A DNA stretch of 64,000 bases from an uncultured Pelagibacteraceae bacterium (GTDB lineage Bacteria; Pseudomonadota; Alphaproteobacteria; Pelagibacterales; Pelagibacteraceae): assembly GCA_902542975.1 (NCBI GenBank), contig CACBWM010000005.1, positions 1 to 64,000 of the forward strand, read 5' to 3'. The notes beneath the pieces were generated by a model. The model ran no database searches. It was not told the origin of the DNA and saw nothing but the letters and a program-made list of their open reading frames with translations. The translations under genes and the position numbers were made by a program. Shown in pieces: positions 52,781-61,654 of this stretch. The number at the start of each line of letters is the position of its first letter. Positions within the stretch are counted from its first letter, which is position 1.

Positions 52781-53732
52781 TTAAGGTCTGAAATTTCTCA
52801 AAAATTTTTAAAGGATTTATACGCTCCTTACCCCCCGTTCCATGAGTAACATTCTCTACACCATCTGGTATAAGTGGATGCATTTTGGAACTATAACTTC
52901 CATATATTAGTGGGGTATCTGACATTAAAACAATAGTTTGTTTTCCTAACCCAGCAGATAAATGGCTGAAACTTGAGTCATTACAAATAGCAATATTGCA
53001 ATTTTTTATTACAGGTAAAGTTTCAGAAATACTAAGTTCATTTAATGGAGTACATAAATTCTTGTGGTAACTTAAAATTTCGTTCATAATTTCAATTTCT
53101 TCATTTTTGTTACCTGTAGCCAAAAAAAATCTGCATTTAAAATTTTTTAAACATAAATTCATAAACTCTATAAATATTTTTGGTGGAATTCTTTTTGTTG
53201 GCCCCGATCCACCAATTCCCAACAATATATTTTTCACCCCATCACTAAAATTAAATTTTAACTTTATCTTTTGAACATTTTCATCTTTTACATCAATAAC
53301 TGGATCACTTTTAATCTCTAAATTAAAATTATTTTTTAATAATTTATTAGCAGCTTCTATAATATGCTGATTTTTTTTTTTAAATAATGGATATTGATAA
53401 ATATCATTAATTCCTGCAAACTTACAAACTAATTTATATCTAAATGAAGAATTAAAAATTAGTACTTTATCAAATTGATATTTTTTAATATCTGAAACTA
53501 GTCGAAAAAATCCGTTCAATCCGTCGTGAAAACCTTTCTTAGTTTGATCTCTTTTTATAATAATAATTTCATTAATGTATTTATTATCTTTAATTAAGTG
53601 TTCAGCTTTTGAATTTTCTTTTACTAATAAAGTTACTTGACTGTTATATTTTTTTGCAACGGCTTCTATATATGGAAGAAATATTACCATATCACCGATT
53701 CCCATTCTATTTTGAATTGCTAAGATTTTCAT
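52773..53732 (-). CDS. Glycosyltransferase family 9 (heptosyltransferase-like)
   Basis: This 319-residue GT-B enzyme resembles ADP-heptose:LPS heptosyltransferases. The start IQNRMGIGDMVIFLPYIEAV, the middle ILLGIGGSGPTKRIPP and the C-terminal ICNDSSFSHLSAGLGKQTIVL (here split) are the family's nucleotide-sugar binding and active segments. It would add a sugar to a lipid or surface glycan. No LPS core genes lie next to it, so the acceptor is unknown. Confidence 0.87.
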   Translation of the reverse strand: MKILAIQNRMGIGDMVIFLPYIEAVAKKYNSQVTLLVKENSKAEHLIKDNKYINEIIIIKRDQTKKGFHDGLNGFFRLVSDIKKYQFDKVLIFNSSFRYKLVCKFAGINDIYQYPLFKKKNQHIIEAANKLLKNNFNLEIKSDPVIDVKDENVQKIKLKFNFSDGVKNILLGIGGSGPTKRIPPKIFIEFMNLCLKNFKCRFFLATGNKNEEIEIMNEILSYHKNLCTPLNELSISETLPVIKNCNIAICNDSSFSHLSAGLGKQTIVLMSDTPLIYGSYSSKMHPLIPDGVENVTHGTGGKERINPLKIFEKFQTLIS

Positions 53733-53780
53733 GTATTTTTAAAACCTTTACTATTTTATATTTTTATATAAATTTTTGGT

Positions 53781-54665
53781 ATGGGATATTTCAATGGTAT
53801 TTATGCGGCAAGCCTTTCTATACTTGATAATAATTTACAGTTAGACTGCGAAAAAACATTAAAACATGCTGAAAATCTAATTGAAAAAGGTTGCCATGGA
53901 GTAATATTTTTTGGCAGCACAGGTCAATCTCAATTAATTTCGTTAAGCGAGAAAATTAAACTCATTAATATTTTACCTAAGAGCAAACATAAAGAGAAAT
54001 TTATTATTGGAACTGGACTAAATTCGTTGGGAGATAATATTAATTTGCTTAATATTTCAAAATCAATTGGCTTTGAAAATTTTTTAGTAATGCCACCAGC
54101 ATACTATAAATATAACGATGATGATGTTTTTAATTTTTATTCCAAATTAATAGAAAATGTCAAAGATTGTAGAATAATTTTATATAATTTCGAAAAGTTA
54201 TCTGGATATAAATTTAGCATAGAATGTGTTTCAAAGTTAGCAAAAAGCTTTCCTAAAAATGTTCTTGGAGTAAAGGATAGTAGTTACAACTTGTATGAAA
54301 ATTTAAAAATTGAAAATTTTTCTGTCATGCCTGGATCTGAAAGTAAGTTGTTGAAGGGCCTAGAATTAGGATGCTCAGGTATTATTACAGCAACAACAAA
54401 TGTCACCTCTTATTTAGCAAGAGATGTGTATGATAAATTTAAAAATAATTTAAATCAAACATCAAACGAAAAACTTTGTATGGTTAGAAGTATATTTGAC
54501 AAATATAATCTCATTTCAGGCCTGCATACATTTATGAGTACAGAAGACTCTGATTTTAAAAATTTAATTCCACCTTTAAAACTTTTATCCAAAGATGAAG
54601 AAAAATTATTTTTTTCAGAATTAGATAAATTAAACTTTAATATAAACAACCTTAAAGCAGCTTAA
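53781..54665 (+). CDS. Dihydrodipicolinate synthase/N-acetylneuraminate lyase family aldolase
   Basis: This 294-residue class I aldolase has a TIM-barrel. The Schiff-base lysine is in VLGVKDSSYN near residue 165, the catalytic Tyr in IILYNFEKLSGY near 136, and the substrate loop GVIFFGSTGQSQLIS near 40. The GSTGQ loop replaces the GTTGE of true DapA, so it is probably a paralogue with another keto acid substrate. It is coupled by TAATG to cfa, which is an unexpected partner. The true function is open. Confidence 0.8.
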   Translation: MGYFNGIYAASLSILDNNLQLDCEKTLKHAENLIEKGCHGVIFFGSTGQSQLISLSEKIKLINILPKSKHKEKFIIGTGLNSLGDNINLLNISKSIGFENFLVMPPAYYKYNDDDVFNFYSKLIENVKDCRIILYNFEKLSGYKFSIECVSKLAKSFPKNVLGVKDSSYNLYENLKIENFSVMPGSESKLLKGLELGCSGIITATTNVTSYLARDVYDKFKNNLNQTSNEKLCMVRSIFDKYNLISGLHTFMSTEDSDFKNLIPPLKLLSKDEEKLFFSELDKLNFNINNLKAA

Positions 54666-55852
54666 TGAAACTTATAAATTTTTTAAACGATTTATTTAAA
54701 GAAGATGGCTTTATATTAATAGATTATAATTCTAACAGGTATGTTATAGGAAAGCCTTTGAAAGAAATTCCTATAGAATTACAGTTGTTAGATAAAAGTT
54801 TGCATAAAAAACTACTTTTCCATCCAGATCTATATTTTGGTGAGGCGTATACAAATGGTTCTTTAAGATTAAGAAATGGAACTTTGACAGAATTTCTTGA
54901 TATAGCTTTTAAAAATATTGGAAGAGCAGATATTAATATTTATGGAAAGACATTAAATAAAATAAAGGGAACTTTAAAATACTTAACAAGTTTTAATAAA
55001 ATTGTTAAATCTAAAAAAAATGTTGCACATCATTATGATATTTCAGAAAAATTATACGATTTATTTCTTGATAAAAAAAGACAATATTCATGCGCATACT
55101 TCAAAAATGAAAATGACACTTTAGAAACTGCTCAAGAAAATAAAATTGATCACATAATTAAAAAACTTCATATACAACCTAACCAAAAAGTTTTGGATAT
55201 TGGCTCAGGGTGGGGTACACTTGCAATTGATATTGCAAAAAAAACAAAAGCTTCAGTTACAGGAATTACTCTTTCAGAAAATCAATTAAAATATAGTCAA
55301 GAAAAAGCTAAAGAATTAAATTTAGATAACCAAGTTGAATTTAAATTAATAGATTACAGACAATTGAATGAAAAATTTGATAGGATAGTTAGTGTTGGAA
55401 TGTTTGAACATGTTGGAAAAAAATTCTATCAAACCTATTTTAAAAGAGTGTCTCAGATGTTAAAAAAAGATGGGGTAGCTCTAATACACACAATTGGATC
55501 AAATCTTCCACCTAGAGACCCACAGCCTTGGATAACAAAATATATTTTTCCAGGCGGATATACTCCTAGTTTAAGCGAAATAGCAAGGCCAATCGAGGAT
55601 TCTGGACTAATAGCTACAGATATTGAGATTTTAAGGATGCACTATGCCCACACTTTAAGAAATTGGAAAGAGAGATTCCTATCAAAAAAAGATCAAGTTT
55701 TAGAAATGTTTGATGAAAAATTTTTAAGGATGTGGGAATTTTATCTTACAAGTTGTGAAATGGCTTTTAAATGGGGAGATCAAGTTGTATTTCAACTTCA
55801 GCTAACTAAAGATATAAGATCAGTTCCTAATACTAGAGACTATATTTATTAA
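54665..55852 (+). CDS. cfa: Cyclopropane-fatty-acyl-phospholipid synthase
   Basis: This SAM-dependent enzyme adds a methylene across double bonds of membrane phospholipid acyl chains. The N-terminal lipid-binding region (about 1-110) is followed by YDISEKLYDLFLDKKRQYSCAYF, the SAM-binding LDIGSGWGTLAIDIA near residue 179, VSVGMFEHVGKKFY near 243, and a C-terminal TSCEMAFKWGDQVVFQLQLT segment (read in part). At 395 residues it is full length. It is translationally coupled to the DapA-like gene. Confidence 0.93.
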   Translation: MKLINFLNDLFKEDGFILIDYNSNRYVIGKPLKEIPIELQLLDKSLHKKLLFHPDLYFGEAYTNGSLRLRNGTLTEFLDIAFKNIGRADINIYGKTLNKIKGTLKYLTSFNKIVKSKKNVAHHYDISEKLYDLFLDKKRQYSCAYFKNENDTLETAQENKIDHIIKKLHIQPNQKVLDIGSGWGTLAIDIAKKTKASVTGITLSENQLKYSQEKAKELNLDNQVEFKLIDYRQLNEKFDRIVSVGMFEHVGKKFYQTYFKRVSQMLKKDGVALIHTIGSNLPPRDPQPWITKYIFPGGYTPSLSEIARPIEDSGLIATDIEILRMHYAHTLRNWKERFLSKKDQVLEMFDEKFLRMWEFYLTSCEMAFKWGDQVVFQLQLTKDIRSVPNTRDYIY

Positions 55853-55881
55853 AAATTAGCTGATAAAGCTGTATTTCTTAA

Positions 55882-57081
55882 ATGAAAAAAAAGAAAAAAA
55901 AACCTAAAAAAAAAAATATAAAAATAAAGGTTAAAAAATCAAAAAATAGATCCAAGTTAAAATTTAAAAAAAAAAAATCGCAATTTAAAAAAAAAAAATT
56001 TAAATTAAAAAAAAAAACGACAAAAAGATTAAACCAAAGAAAAAAAATTAAAAAAGTTAAAAAAAGGATAATTTCTGAAAAGGGTATAATTTCAAGAACA
56101 GTTAGACTTGAGGAAGATTTAAAAAATAAGTTTTCTTTTAAATTTAATTTTAATTTATTGGCTATAGATAAATTAATACAAAAGTTTTTTCAAAGTATAG
56201 AATTTAGATTAATTCGTTTTAAAGAGATAAGAGCTGAGGAAAAAAGACAAATTAAACTAGAGAAAATAGAACAGGCAGAAAAAGAAAAAATCGAAATTGA
56301 CAAACAAAAGAAAGCAGATGAAGCAGCTTTTTTAAAAGAAAAGGAAATCCAATTAAAACAAGAACAAAAATTAGAAAGAGAAAGAGCAAAGGATATAAAA
56401 TTATTTTTAAGAAAAGAACAAGCCATACTAAGAAAAGAACAGGCGGAGAGACAAAAGAAATTTTTACAAGAATTAAAATTAGAAAAACAAATCGAAAAAT
56501 TTAGAATAAGAGAGGTAAAAGAACTAGAACAACTAGAAAAATTAGCTTTAAGAGAAAAGAGAGATGATTATTCAGGATTACAAAAGCGTATCGAAAAACT
56601 AAAATTAAAATATCAACAAATAAGAGATCAAAAAATAAGAGAACGAGTTGAGGCGCTAGGTGTAGAAACACAAGAAGGAGACGATAGAGCAAAATTACTT
56701 CAAAGAGAAAGAGAGTATAATTTAGCTAGGCAAAAAATTGAGTTTGCACTTGAAAGTTTTTATAGAAGTGCGAATAGTTTAGTTTTTCAACTTAATAAAA
56801 GATATATAACTAAACATATGTCTATCTTGAGATGCATAGATAGAAGATTTGAAACTGGAGAGATTTTTATAAAATGGGATGAAACAATTGATGATGATTG
56901 GTTAATACTAATTTATATAAAAAATAATTCTCCAGACGAAGGTATAGTAATTGAAGATAAAACAAATGAAGAAAAAAATATTTCACATGAATTTAAACCA
57001 AGTGAAATTTTTAAAGCCTCAGATTTAATGGTAGATTCATTAACGCAGCTGATTGCAAAAAAAAGATCTAAGAATAATTAA
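55882..57081 (+). CDS. Lysine-rich coiled-coil protein, unknown function
   Basis: I do not recognise this 399-residue protein. Residues 1-60 contain 34 Lys and 3 Arg, a highly basic histone-tail-like region. Residues about 105-285 are rich in Glu, Lys, Arg, Gln and Leu and should form a long coiled coil with repeats of LRKEQAI / LRKEQAE type. A globular C-terminus (about 285-390) shows FQLNKRYITKHMSILRCIDRRFETGEIFIKWDE, with acidic and hydrophobic strands. No signal or membrane segment is seen. A DNA-, RNA- or envelope-scaffold role would be speculation. The coding strand has several A runs of seven to nine. Confidence 0.75.
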   Translation: MKKKKKKPKKKNIKIKVKKSKNRSKLKFKKKKSQFKKKKFKLKKKTTKRLNQRKKIKKVKKRIISEKGIISRTVRLEEDLKNKFSFKFNFNLLAIDKLIQKFFQSIEFRLIRFKEIRAEEKRQIKLEKIEQAEKEKIEIDKQKKADEAAFLKEKEIQLKQEQKLERERAKDIKLFLRKEQAILRKEQAERQKKFLQELKLEKQIEKFRIREVKELEQLEKLALREKRDDYSGLQKRIEKLKLKYQQIRDQKIRERVEALGVETQEGDDRAKLLQREREYNLARQKIEFALESFYRSANSLVFQLNKRYITKHMSILRCIDRRFETGEIFIKWDETIDDDWLILIYIKNNSPDEGIVIEDKTNEEKNISHEFKPSEIFKASDLMVDSLTQLIAKKRSKNN

Positions 57082-57626
57082 ATTTGTTGGTCTTTGATAA
57101 TTTTCTCTATTAACTTAATATTTTCCCCACTTTTGATTAATGGATAAATTGACTTTGCTTTTCTCAAGTCATCAACTGCTTTTTCATATTCCTTTAAGCT
57201 TAAGTATATTTGCGCTCGTCCTGATAATGCTCCAAAATGTCTTGGCTCTAGATCTAAAACTTTTTCAATATCATCTAACGATTTCTCATAATCCCCCAAT
57301 ATAAATAGTAATGTTGCTCTCTTATTCCAACCCTCCGCCCATTTTGGGTCTTCATTAATCACATCTGTAAATAGTTTTAATGCCATTCTATACTGCTGAT
57401 GGTACATGGAATAAGTTCCGTTCTCTAATTTGTTCGTCAGATAATCATTGTTTGGGTGTCTTGTCCATTTATTCCAAATTTGATCCTCTAGCTTTTCTGC
57501 TTGTTGCAAATTTTTTGCATTAAGCAATTCTTTAAACAATATATTTAAATTGTCTGAATACACATTATTTGTACTTACAAATAAAAATATAATTATAAAA
57601 CTTACATATTTTTTAATCACTGACAT
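57078..57626 (-). CDS. Periplasmic TPR repeat protein
   Basis: This 182-residue protein starts with a signal peptide (about residues 1-24) and has at least two tetratricopeptide repeats, with the WAEGWNKRATLLFILGDYEKS and FGALSGRAQIYLSLKEYEKAV helices (about 93-160). TPR proteins mediate protein contacts. The partner is unknown. It overlaps the upstream regulator gene by 14 bases and shares an interlocked TTAA stop with the lysine-rich gene. Confidence 0.82.
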   Translation of the reverse strand: MSVIKKYVSFIIIFLFVSTNNVYSDNLNILFKELLNAKNLQQAEKLEDQIWNKWTRHPNNDYLTNKLENGTYSMYHQQYRMALKLFTDVINEDPKWAEGWNKRATLLFILGDYEKSLDDIEKVLDLEPRHFGALSGRAQIYLSLKEYEKAVDDLRKAKSIYPLIKSGENIKLIEKIIKDQQI

Positions 57627-59037
57627 ATACAGATACTCCTCTAGAATTAATGTCTACATCAAATTTTTTATGCAATGGTGGAAAAGCTCTTTGAGAACAA
57701 TCCAGTCTATCACAAGTTCTACATGAAACCCCTACAGGTATCTCTGATTTTTTATCATTCAAATCTAAGTTTTCCGTATAAACAAAATCTCTTGCATATT
57801 TGGCTTCACATCCAAGTCCAATAGATAACATACTTTTTTTTTGTCCATATCTTCCTATACCTTTTTCAACAGTTCTTGCTATACATACATACTTTTCACC
57901 ATTAGTCATTTTACTTACTGCAGCCTGTATAACACCAGGTCTAGAAAAAGCAGAATATACATTCCATCGAGGACAAGCACCACCATAACGTGGTATTTCT
58001 ATACCTGACAATGAAAATCTTTTTGAAATATTACCAGCTACATCAACTCTCAAAAAATGAAATGGAACCCCAGGTAATTTTGGATCATTCAAACATGTTA
58101 CTCTATGTGTGACTTGTTCGAACGAAGTTGCAAAAGTGTTTTGCAATAACTCTAAATCATATTTAAGTTTTTTACATTCATAATGAAATAATTTGTACGG
58201 CATTAAAATTGCTGCACCACAATAATTTAATAAAGCAACTTTTGTTAATTTTTTCGATTCTTCATTTGGATAATTAAAAGTATCAAGATAAGAATTTATT
58301 ATGTCACTAGCCCCCTCTTGTGCAATTTGAGCTGCAGCATGTAATTTCTTTGTTTCCAAAGACAAATAATCAGACAATAGCAACTTTCTATTTTTGTTAT
58401 CATAAATTTTTGAAAAGGGTTTTCCTTCCTCAGGAATTATATCTTGTACTTCAATTTTATACTCTGATTTTAAATAATCACATAAAGCAATATATCTTGT
58501 TCTATTATTTTGTTTTATTTGTTCAAAGATTTGATTTGCAAATTCCTCTAGTTTTGGAAAAAAATTTCTATTTTCTTGCAAAAAATCTGAAATTACTTCT
58601 CCAGGAAAGGAGTTTTTTCTATTATCAACAATTTTTCCTGAAAGTTTTTCAATTTTGTTAACCAATTCATGATCTTTTTTTTTCAAAATGTCTCCTAATC
58701 TTATTAGAGCTTTACCAATTTTTGGATTACTATTTGCTAGATCTTTGACTTCTGGACCAACTATATCCAAATCTTCAAAAAGTTGATCATCAAGCAATTC
58801 TGAAATTGTGTTGACCATATTGATATCTGATTTATTTGTTAGATCGCTAATGTTGATGCTTAACTCCTCACAAATTTTTAAAAGTAATTCCCCGTCAATT
58901 TTTCTTTTACCACCCTCGATTAAAGCTAAATAACTTGGTGAAATGTTAAGTTGTGAGGCTAGTTTGTTTGCCTGCATACCTAGCTGTCTTCTAAAAGCTT
59001 TTATTTTTGGACCAATGTTTAATTCTACTTGACTCAT
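57613..59037 (-). CDS. XRE-family regulator with peptidase-like core, ScfR/RamB type
   Basis: This 474-residue regulator has an N-terminal helix-turn-helix (about 9-65, with LGMQANKLASQLNISPSYLALIEGG, read in part), a middle region related to the IrrE/ImmA peptidase fold, and a C-terminal DUF2083-type domain with a CGAAILMPYKLF segment and clustered cysteines (SCRTCDRLDCSQRAFPP). Such proteins (RamB, PrpC-regulators, ScfR) sense short-chain acyl metabolites and control aceA or propionate genes. It is divergent from a small ORF and aceA, so it is probably their regulator and may control itself. Repeated TTTGTAAA motifs lie between. Confidence 0.87.
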   Translation of the reverse strand: MSQVELNIGPKIKAFRRQLGMQANKLASQLNISPSYLALIEGGKRKIDGELLLKICEELSINISDLTNKSDINMVNTISELLDDQLFEDLDIVGPEVKDLANSNPKIGKALIRLGDILKKKDHELVNKIEKLSGKIVDNRKNSFPGEVISDFLQENRNFFPKLEEFANQIFEQIKQNNRTRYIALCDYLKSEYKIEVQDIIPEEGKPFSKIYDNKNRKLLLSDYLSLETKKLHAAAQIAQEGASDIINSYLDTFNYPNEESKKLTKVALLNYCGAAILMPYKLFHYECKKLKYDLELLQNTFATSFEQVTHRVTCLNDPKLPGVPFHFLRVDVAGNISKRFSLSGIEIPRYGGACPRWNVYSAFSRPGVIQAAVSKMTNGEKYVCIARTVEKGIGRYGQKKSMLSIGLGCEAKYARDFVYTENLDLNDKKSEIPVGVSCRTCDRLDCSQRAFPPLHKKFDVDINSRGVSVYVSD

Positions 59038-59043
59038 TTACTA

Positions 59044-59074
59044 TTTGTAAACTTTGTAAATTATTATTTACAAA
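59044..59074. promoter_or_regulatory. Operator-like motif cluster 1 between regulator and aceA region
   Basis: TTTGTAAAC (59044-59052) and TTTGTAAAT (59053-59061) are two direct nine-base repeats, followed by the inverted ATTTACAAA (59066-59074). The motif resembles the AA/GTTTGCAAA site I recall for RamB-type regulators. It begins seven bases before the ScfR-type ATG on the minus strand, so it probably serves autoregulation. Confidence 0.6.
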
Positions 59075-59116
59075 AAATTTATTGTATTTACTAGAATTTT
59101 AACATTTTTAGTGGAT

Positions 59117-59146
59117 TTTGTAAATATTGTAAATTATAAAGTTTAC
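59117..59146. promoter_or_regulatory. Operator-like motif cluster 2 before the small ORF and aceA
   Basis: TTTGTAAAT (59117-59125), ATTGTAAAT (59126-59134) and the inverted GTTTAC (59141-59146) repeat the layout of cluster 1: two nine-base direct repeats, then an inverted half-site. It ends at the ATG of the small ORF at 59147. This is a natural place for the regulator to control the small ORF and aceA. Confidence 0.6.
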
Positions 59147-59308
59147 ATGGACAAAAATACTATAAAAAACATTGAAACTAGTTCTCAAACTACAAATCAC
59201 CAAGAGCACCAAGAGCATAGAAGCAGAGGGGTTTATTTAAGAGATGACCACTGCGATTGGGGATCAAGTGGAATGAATGAGTTTACAGAAGAATATAACG
59301 AAAAGTAA
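59147..59308 (+). CDS. Small 53-residue ORF between ScfR-type regulator and aceA
   Basis: I do not recognise this ORF. From the ATG at 59147 it encodes 53 residues, with a polar start, an HQEHQEH repeat from a nine-base direct repeat (CACCAAGAG twice), and [19 protein letters not shown] in the second half. No Shine-Dalgarno is seen before the ATG. A longer reading from GTG at 59111 would run through the operator and is unlikely. It ends 29 bases before aceA, whose own GGGGG ribosome binding site lies in that gap. It could be a small metal-binding or regulatory protein, or part of the aceA leader. Confidence 0.5.
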   Translation: MDKNTIKNIETSSQTTNHQEHQEHRSRGVYLRDDHCDWGSSGMNEFTEEYNEK

Positions 59309-59337
59309 AAAGAATTAGTTTTTTTAAAGGGGGAATA

Positions 59338-60612
59338 ATGTCAGCCGAGAAAATCTCGTACGAGTTGAAAAGATTTGCAGGAATACAAAGGGATTATAAG
59401 CCAGATGAAGTAGAAAGGCTAAGAGGATCTATTAGAATTGAGTATTCAATGTGTAAACAGCAATCTCAAAAACTCTGGAGATTGTTGAATACAGAGCCAT
59501 ATGTAAACACACTTGGGTCTTTGTCTGGAAACCAAGCTGTTCAACATGCAAAAGCAGGTTTAAAAGCGATCTATTTAAGTGGTTGGCAAGTTGCAGCAGA
59601 TGCAAATAGTGCTGGCGAAATGTACCCTGATCAATCTCTATATCCTTATGATAGCGCGCCTAAATTAGTTGAGTCTATGAATAATTCCTTAATTAGAGCA
59701 GATCAAATTCAACATATGGAAATTGCAGATGGAGATATGAAAAGCAGCGAAAGAACTGATTACATGTTGCCAATTATTGCAGATGGCGAAGCAGGATTTG
59801 GTGGGCCGTTAAATGTATTTGAGCTAACAAAAAAATTTATAAAAGCTGGCGCAGCCGGAGTTCATTTTGAAGACCAACTAGCTAGTGAAAAAAAATGTGG
59901 ACATATGGGTGGTAAGGTACTTGTTCCTACTGGAACCATGGTCCGAAATCTAAAAGCAGCAAGATTGGCAGCTGATATTGCCGACGTTCCTCTCATTATT
60001 CTTGCAAGAACAGATGCCAACGCTGCGAAACTAATAACAAACGATTTTGATGAAAACGACAAACCGTTTTTAACAGGAGAAAGATCACCTGAAGGCTTTT
60101 ATTATGTAAAAGATGGTATTGATCAAGCAATCTCAAGGGGGTTAGCTTATGCACCTTATGCGGATTTAATATGGTGTGAAACTGCAACACCTAATTTAGA
60201 AGAAGCAAAAAAGTTTGCAGATGCAATACATGCAAAATTTCCTGGAAAGATGTTGGCTTATAATTGCTCTCCATCATTTAATTGGAAGAAACATTTATCT
60301 GATGATGAGATTGCAACATTTCAAACTAAAATTGGAATGATGGGATATAAATTTCAATTTATAACTTTAGCAGGTTTCCATACGCAAAATATTGCTATTT
60401 TCGAGCTTGCAGAAAAGTATAAAAAGGAAGGTATGACTGCTTACTCTAGAATACAACAAAATGAATTTGCTAGAGAAAAAGACGGATATACCAGTGTTAA
60501 ACATCAACGAGAAGTTGGCACTTCTTATTTTGATGCAGTTTCCAATACAATAAGTTCTGGAAAGAGCTCCACAATAGCAATGGAAGGATCAACAGAATCT
60601 GAGCAATTTTAA
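59338..60612 (+). CDS. aceA: Isocitrate lyase
   Basis: AceA splits isocitrate into glyoxylate and succinate, the first step of the glyoxylate shunt. The 424 residues show [22 protein letters not shown] (read in part), [12 protein letters not shown] near residue 145, the catalytic KKCGH with Cys187, and [13 protein letters not shown] near 305. A strong AAAGGGGG site lies six to seven bases before the ATG. The neighbouring ScfR-type regulator and operator motifs imply acetate- or acyl-CoA-dependent control. Malate synthase is not in the window. The stop interlocks with the next gene in TTAA. Confidence 0.96.
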   Translation: MSAEKISYELKRFAGIQRDYKPDEVERLRGSIRIEYSMCKQQSQKLWRLLNTEPYVNTLGSLSGNQAVQHAKAGLKAIYLSGWQVAADANSAGEMYPDQSLYPYDSAPKLVESMNNSLIRADQIQHMEIADGDMKSSERTDYMLPIIADGEAGFGGPLNVFELTKKFIKAGAAGVHFEDQLASEKKCGHMGGKVLVPTGTMVRNLKAARLAADIADVPLIILARTDANAAKLITNDFDENDKPFLTGERSPEGFYYVKDGIDQAISRGLAYAPYADLIWCETATPNLEEAKKFADAIHAKFPGKMLAYNCSPSFNWKKHLSDDEIATFQTKIGMMGYKFQFITLAGFHTQNIAIFELAEKYKKEGMTAYSRIQQNEFAREKDGYTSVKHQREVGTSYFDAVSNTISSGKSSTIAMEGSTESEQF

Positions 60613-61328
60613 TTACTCTTTAGCTTTTGGATTTGATCCCAGGCTGAATTAATAGCTCTCATTTTCTTTTTACTTTCCTCAATAACTTCCTGAGGAACTC
60701 CTTTACTTAGAAGTAAGTCAGGATGATGTTCTTTGCTTAATTTTAAATATCTTTTTCTAATATCTGTAAGATTATCATCAGGTTTGCTCTCTAATACCAC
60801 ATATGGATTGAGTTTATCTGATGATTTTCTACCCTCAACTATTCCATTGAACTGGGCATTACTAAGACCAAATAATTGAGAAACATGTTGTATCATTCTA
60901 AATTCTTGATCACTTATATTTCCATCAGCTTCTGCAATATAAAATAATATATTTATGACTTCTTCCAATACATTTATATTTCCTTGATAAATCTGAGCTA
61001 TTTGTTTTGCATATGGCTCGTAACCAGTGCTTTCTTCTTTAGCTTTATTAAAAATTTTTCCAACTTGATCTAATTCATGTTCTGGAATTTTGAGTTTATC
61101 TTTTACTGCTATTAGTTCCTCTCTACTAACCTGACCGTCTGCTTTACTCAGTTTCGCTGATAAAACTATAAGAGCTAATGCAAAAACTTGTTGAGGTTGT
61201 GCAAAAGATTTAAATGATGATCTTGATCTTGATACTTTTCCACCAATTAAGGAACCTAATAGCATTCCAAACGGCCCTCCTAAAGAAAAACCGATCATCC
61301 CACCAATTAAACTTCCCCAGATAGACAT
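60609..61328 (-). CDS. DjlA-like protein (TerB domain plus J domain)
   Basis: This 239-residue protein has a hydrophobic, glycine-rich N-terminus ([24 protein letters not shown], read in part) that may anchor it, a TerB/DUF domain (about 45-150; [11 protein letters not shown] and [11 protein letters not shown] are its repeated acidic loops) and a C-terminal J domain (about 165-239) with HPD in [10 protein letters not shown]. It is similar to DjlA, a membrane co-chaperone. It is one of two J-domain proteins in the window. The gap to the divergent gene is 32 bases. Confidence 0.87.
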   Translation of the reverse strand: MSIWGSLIGGMIGFSLGGPFGMLLGSLIGGKVSRSRSSFKSFAQPQQVFALALIVLSAKLSKADGQVSREELIAVKDKLKIPEHELDQVGKIFNKAKEESTGYEPYAKQIAQIYQGNINVLEEVINILFYIAEADGNISDQEFRMIQHVSQLFGLSNAQFNGIVEGRKSSDKLNPYVVLESKPDDNLTDIRKRYLKLSKEHHPDLLLSKGVPQEVIEESKKKMRAINSAWDQIQKLKSN

Positions 61329-61360
61329 ATAAAAAAAATTTAATATAATTTAATATATTT

Positions 61361-61654
61361 ATGTTCTCAACTTTTTTAGTTTTAACATTTTTATTTTTAA
61401 TGTTTATGTGGTCTTTGGCTTGGGTAAATTATTACAATAAACTAGATAAAAGATTTGGTTCGTCTTTATGGAGATGGAGTTATGATTATCCAGTGCCAGG
61501 TGATAGAGATATTTCTTTTCTCGATGATAAAAAATTTGTTATTTTAAGAAGAAAGAGGAATAGAGCGGTTACAATTATGTATTTTATTTTATTTTTCTCT
61601 TTTTTTATATTTTTATCTTTTGTAACCCAGATTTTATACGCTATTCAACATTAG
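61361..61654 (+). CDS. Small membrane protein, unknown function
   Basis: I do not recognise this 97-residue protein. It has two hydrophobic segments (about 3-22 and 71-92) separated by a basic loop with FGSSLWRWSYDYPVPGDRDIS and RRKRNRAV, so the loop is probably in the cytoplasm. No signal peptidase site is visible. It stands alone between a divergent and a convergent gene. Its stop codon interlocks with that of the next gene (TTAG). Confidence 0.65.
   Translation: MFSTFLVLTFLFLMFMWSLAWVNYYNKLDKRFGSSLWRWSYDYPVPGDRDISFLDDKKFVILRRKRNRAVTIMYFILFFSFFIFLSFVTQILYAIQH

Noticed and set aside
58320-58661. A 113-residue plus-strand frame inside the ScfR-type regulator gene
   Set aside because: It is antisense to a well-supported gene, is rich in Phe, Leu and Tyr from the A-rich opposite strand, has no domain and no ribosome binding site.
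59111-59146. Upstream GTG start for the small ORF before aceA
   Set aside because: It would translate the operator repeats; the ATG at 59147 directly after the operator is more plausible.
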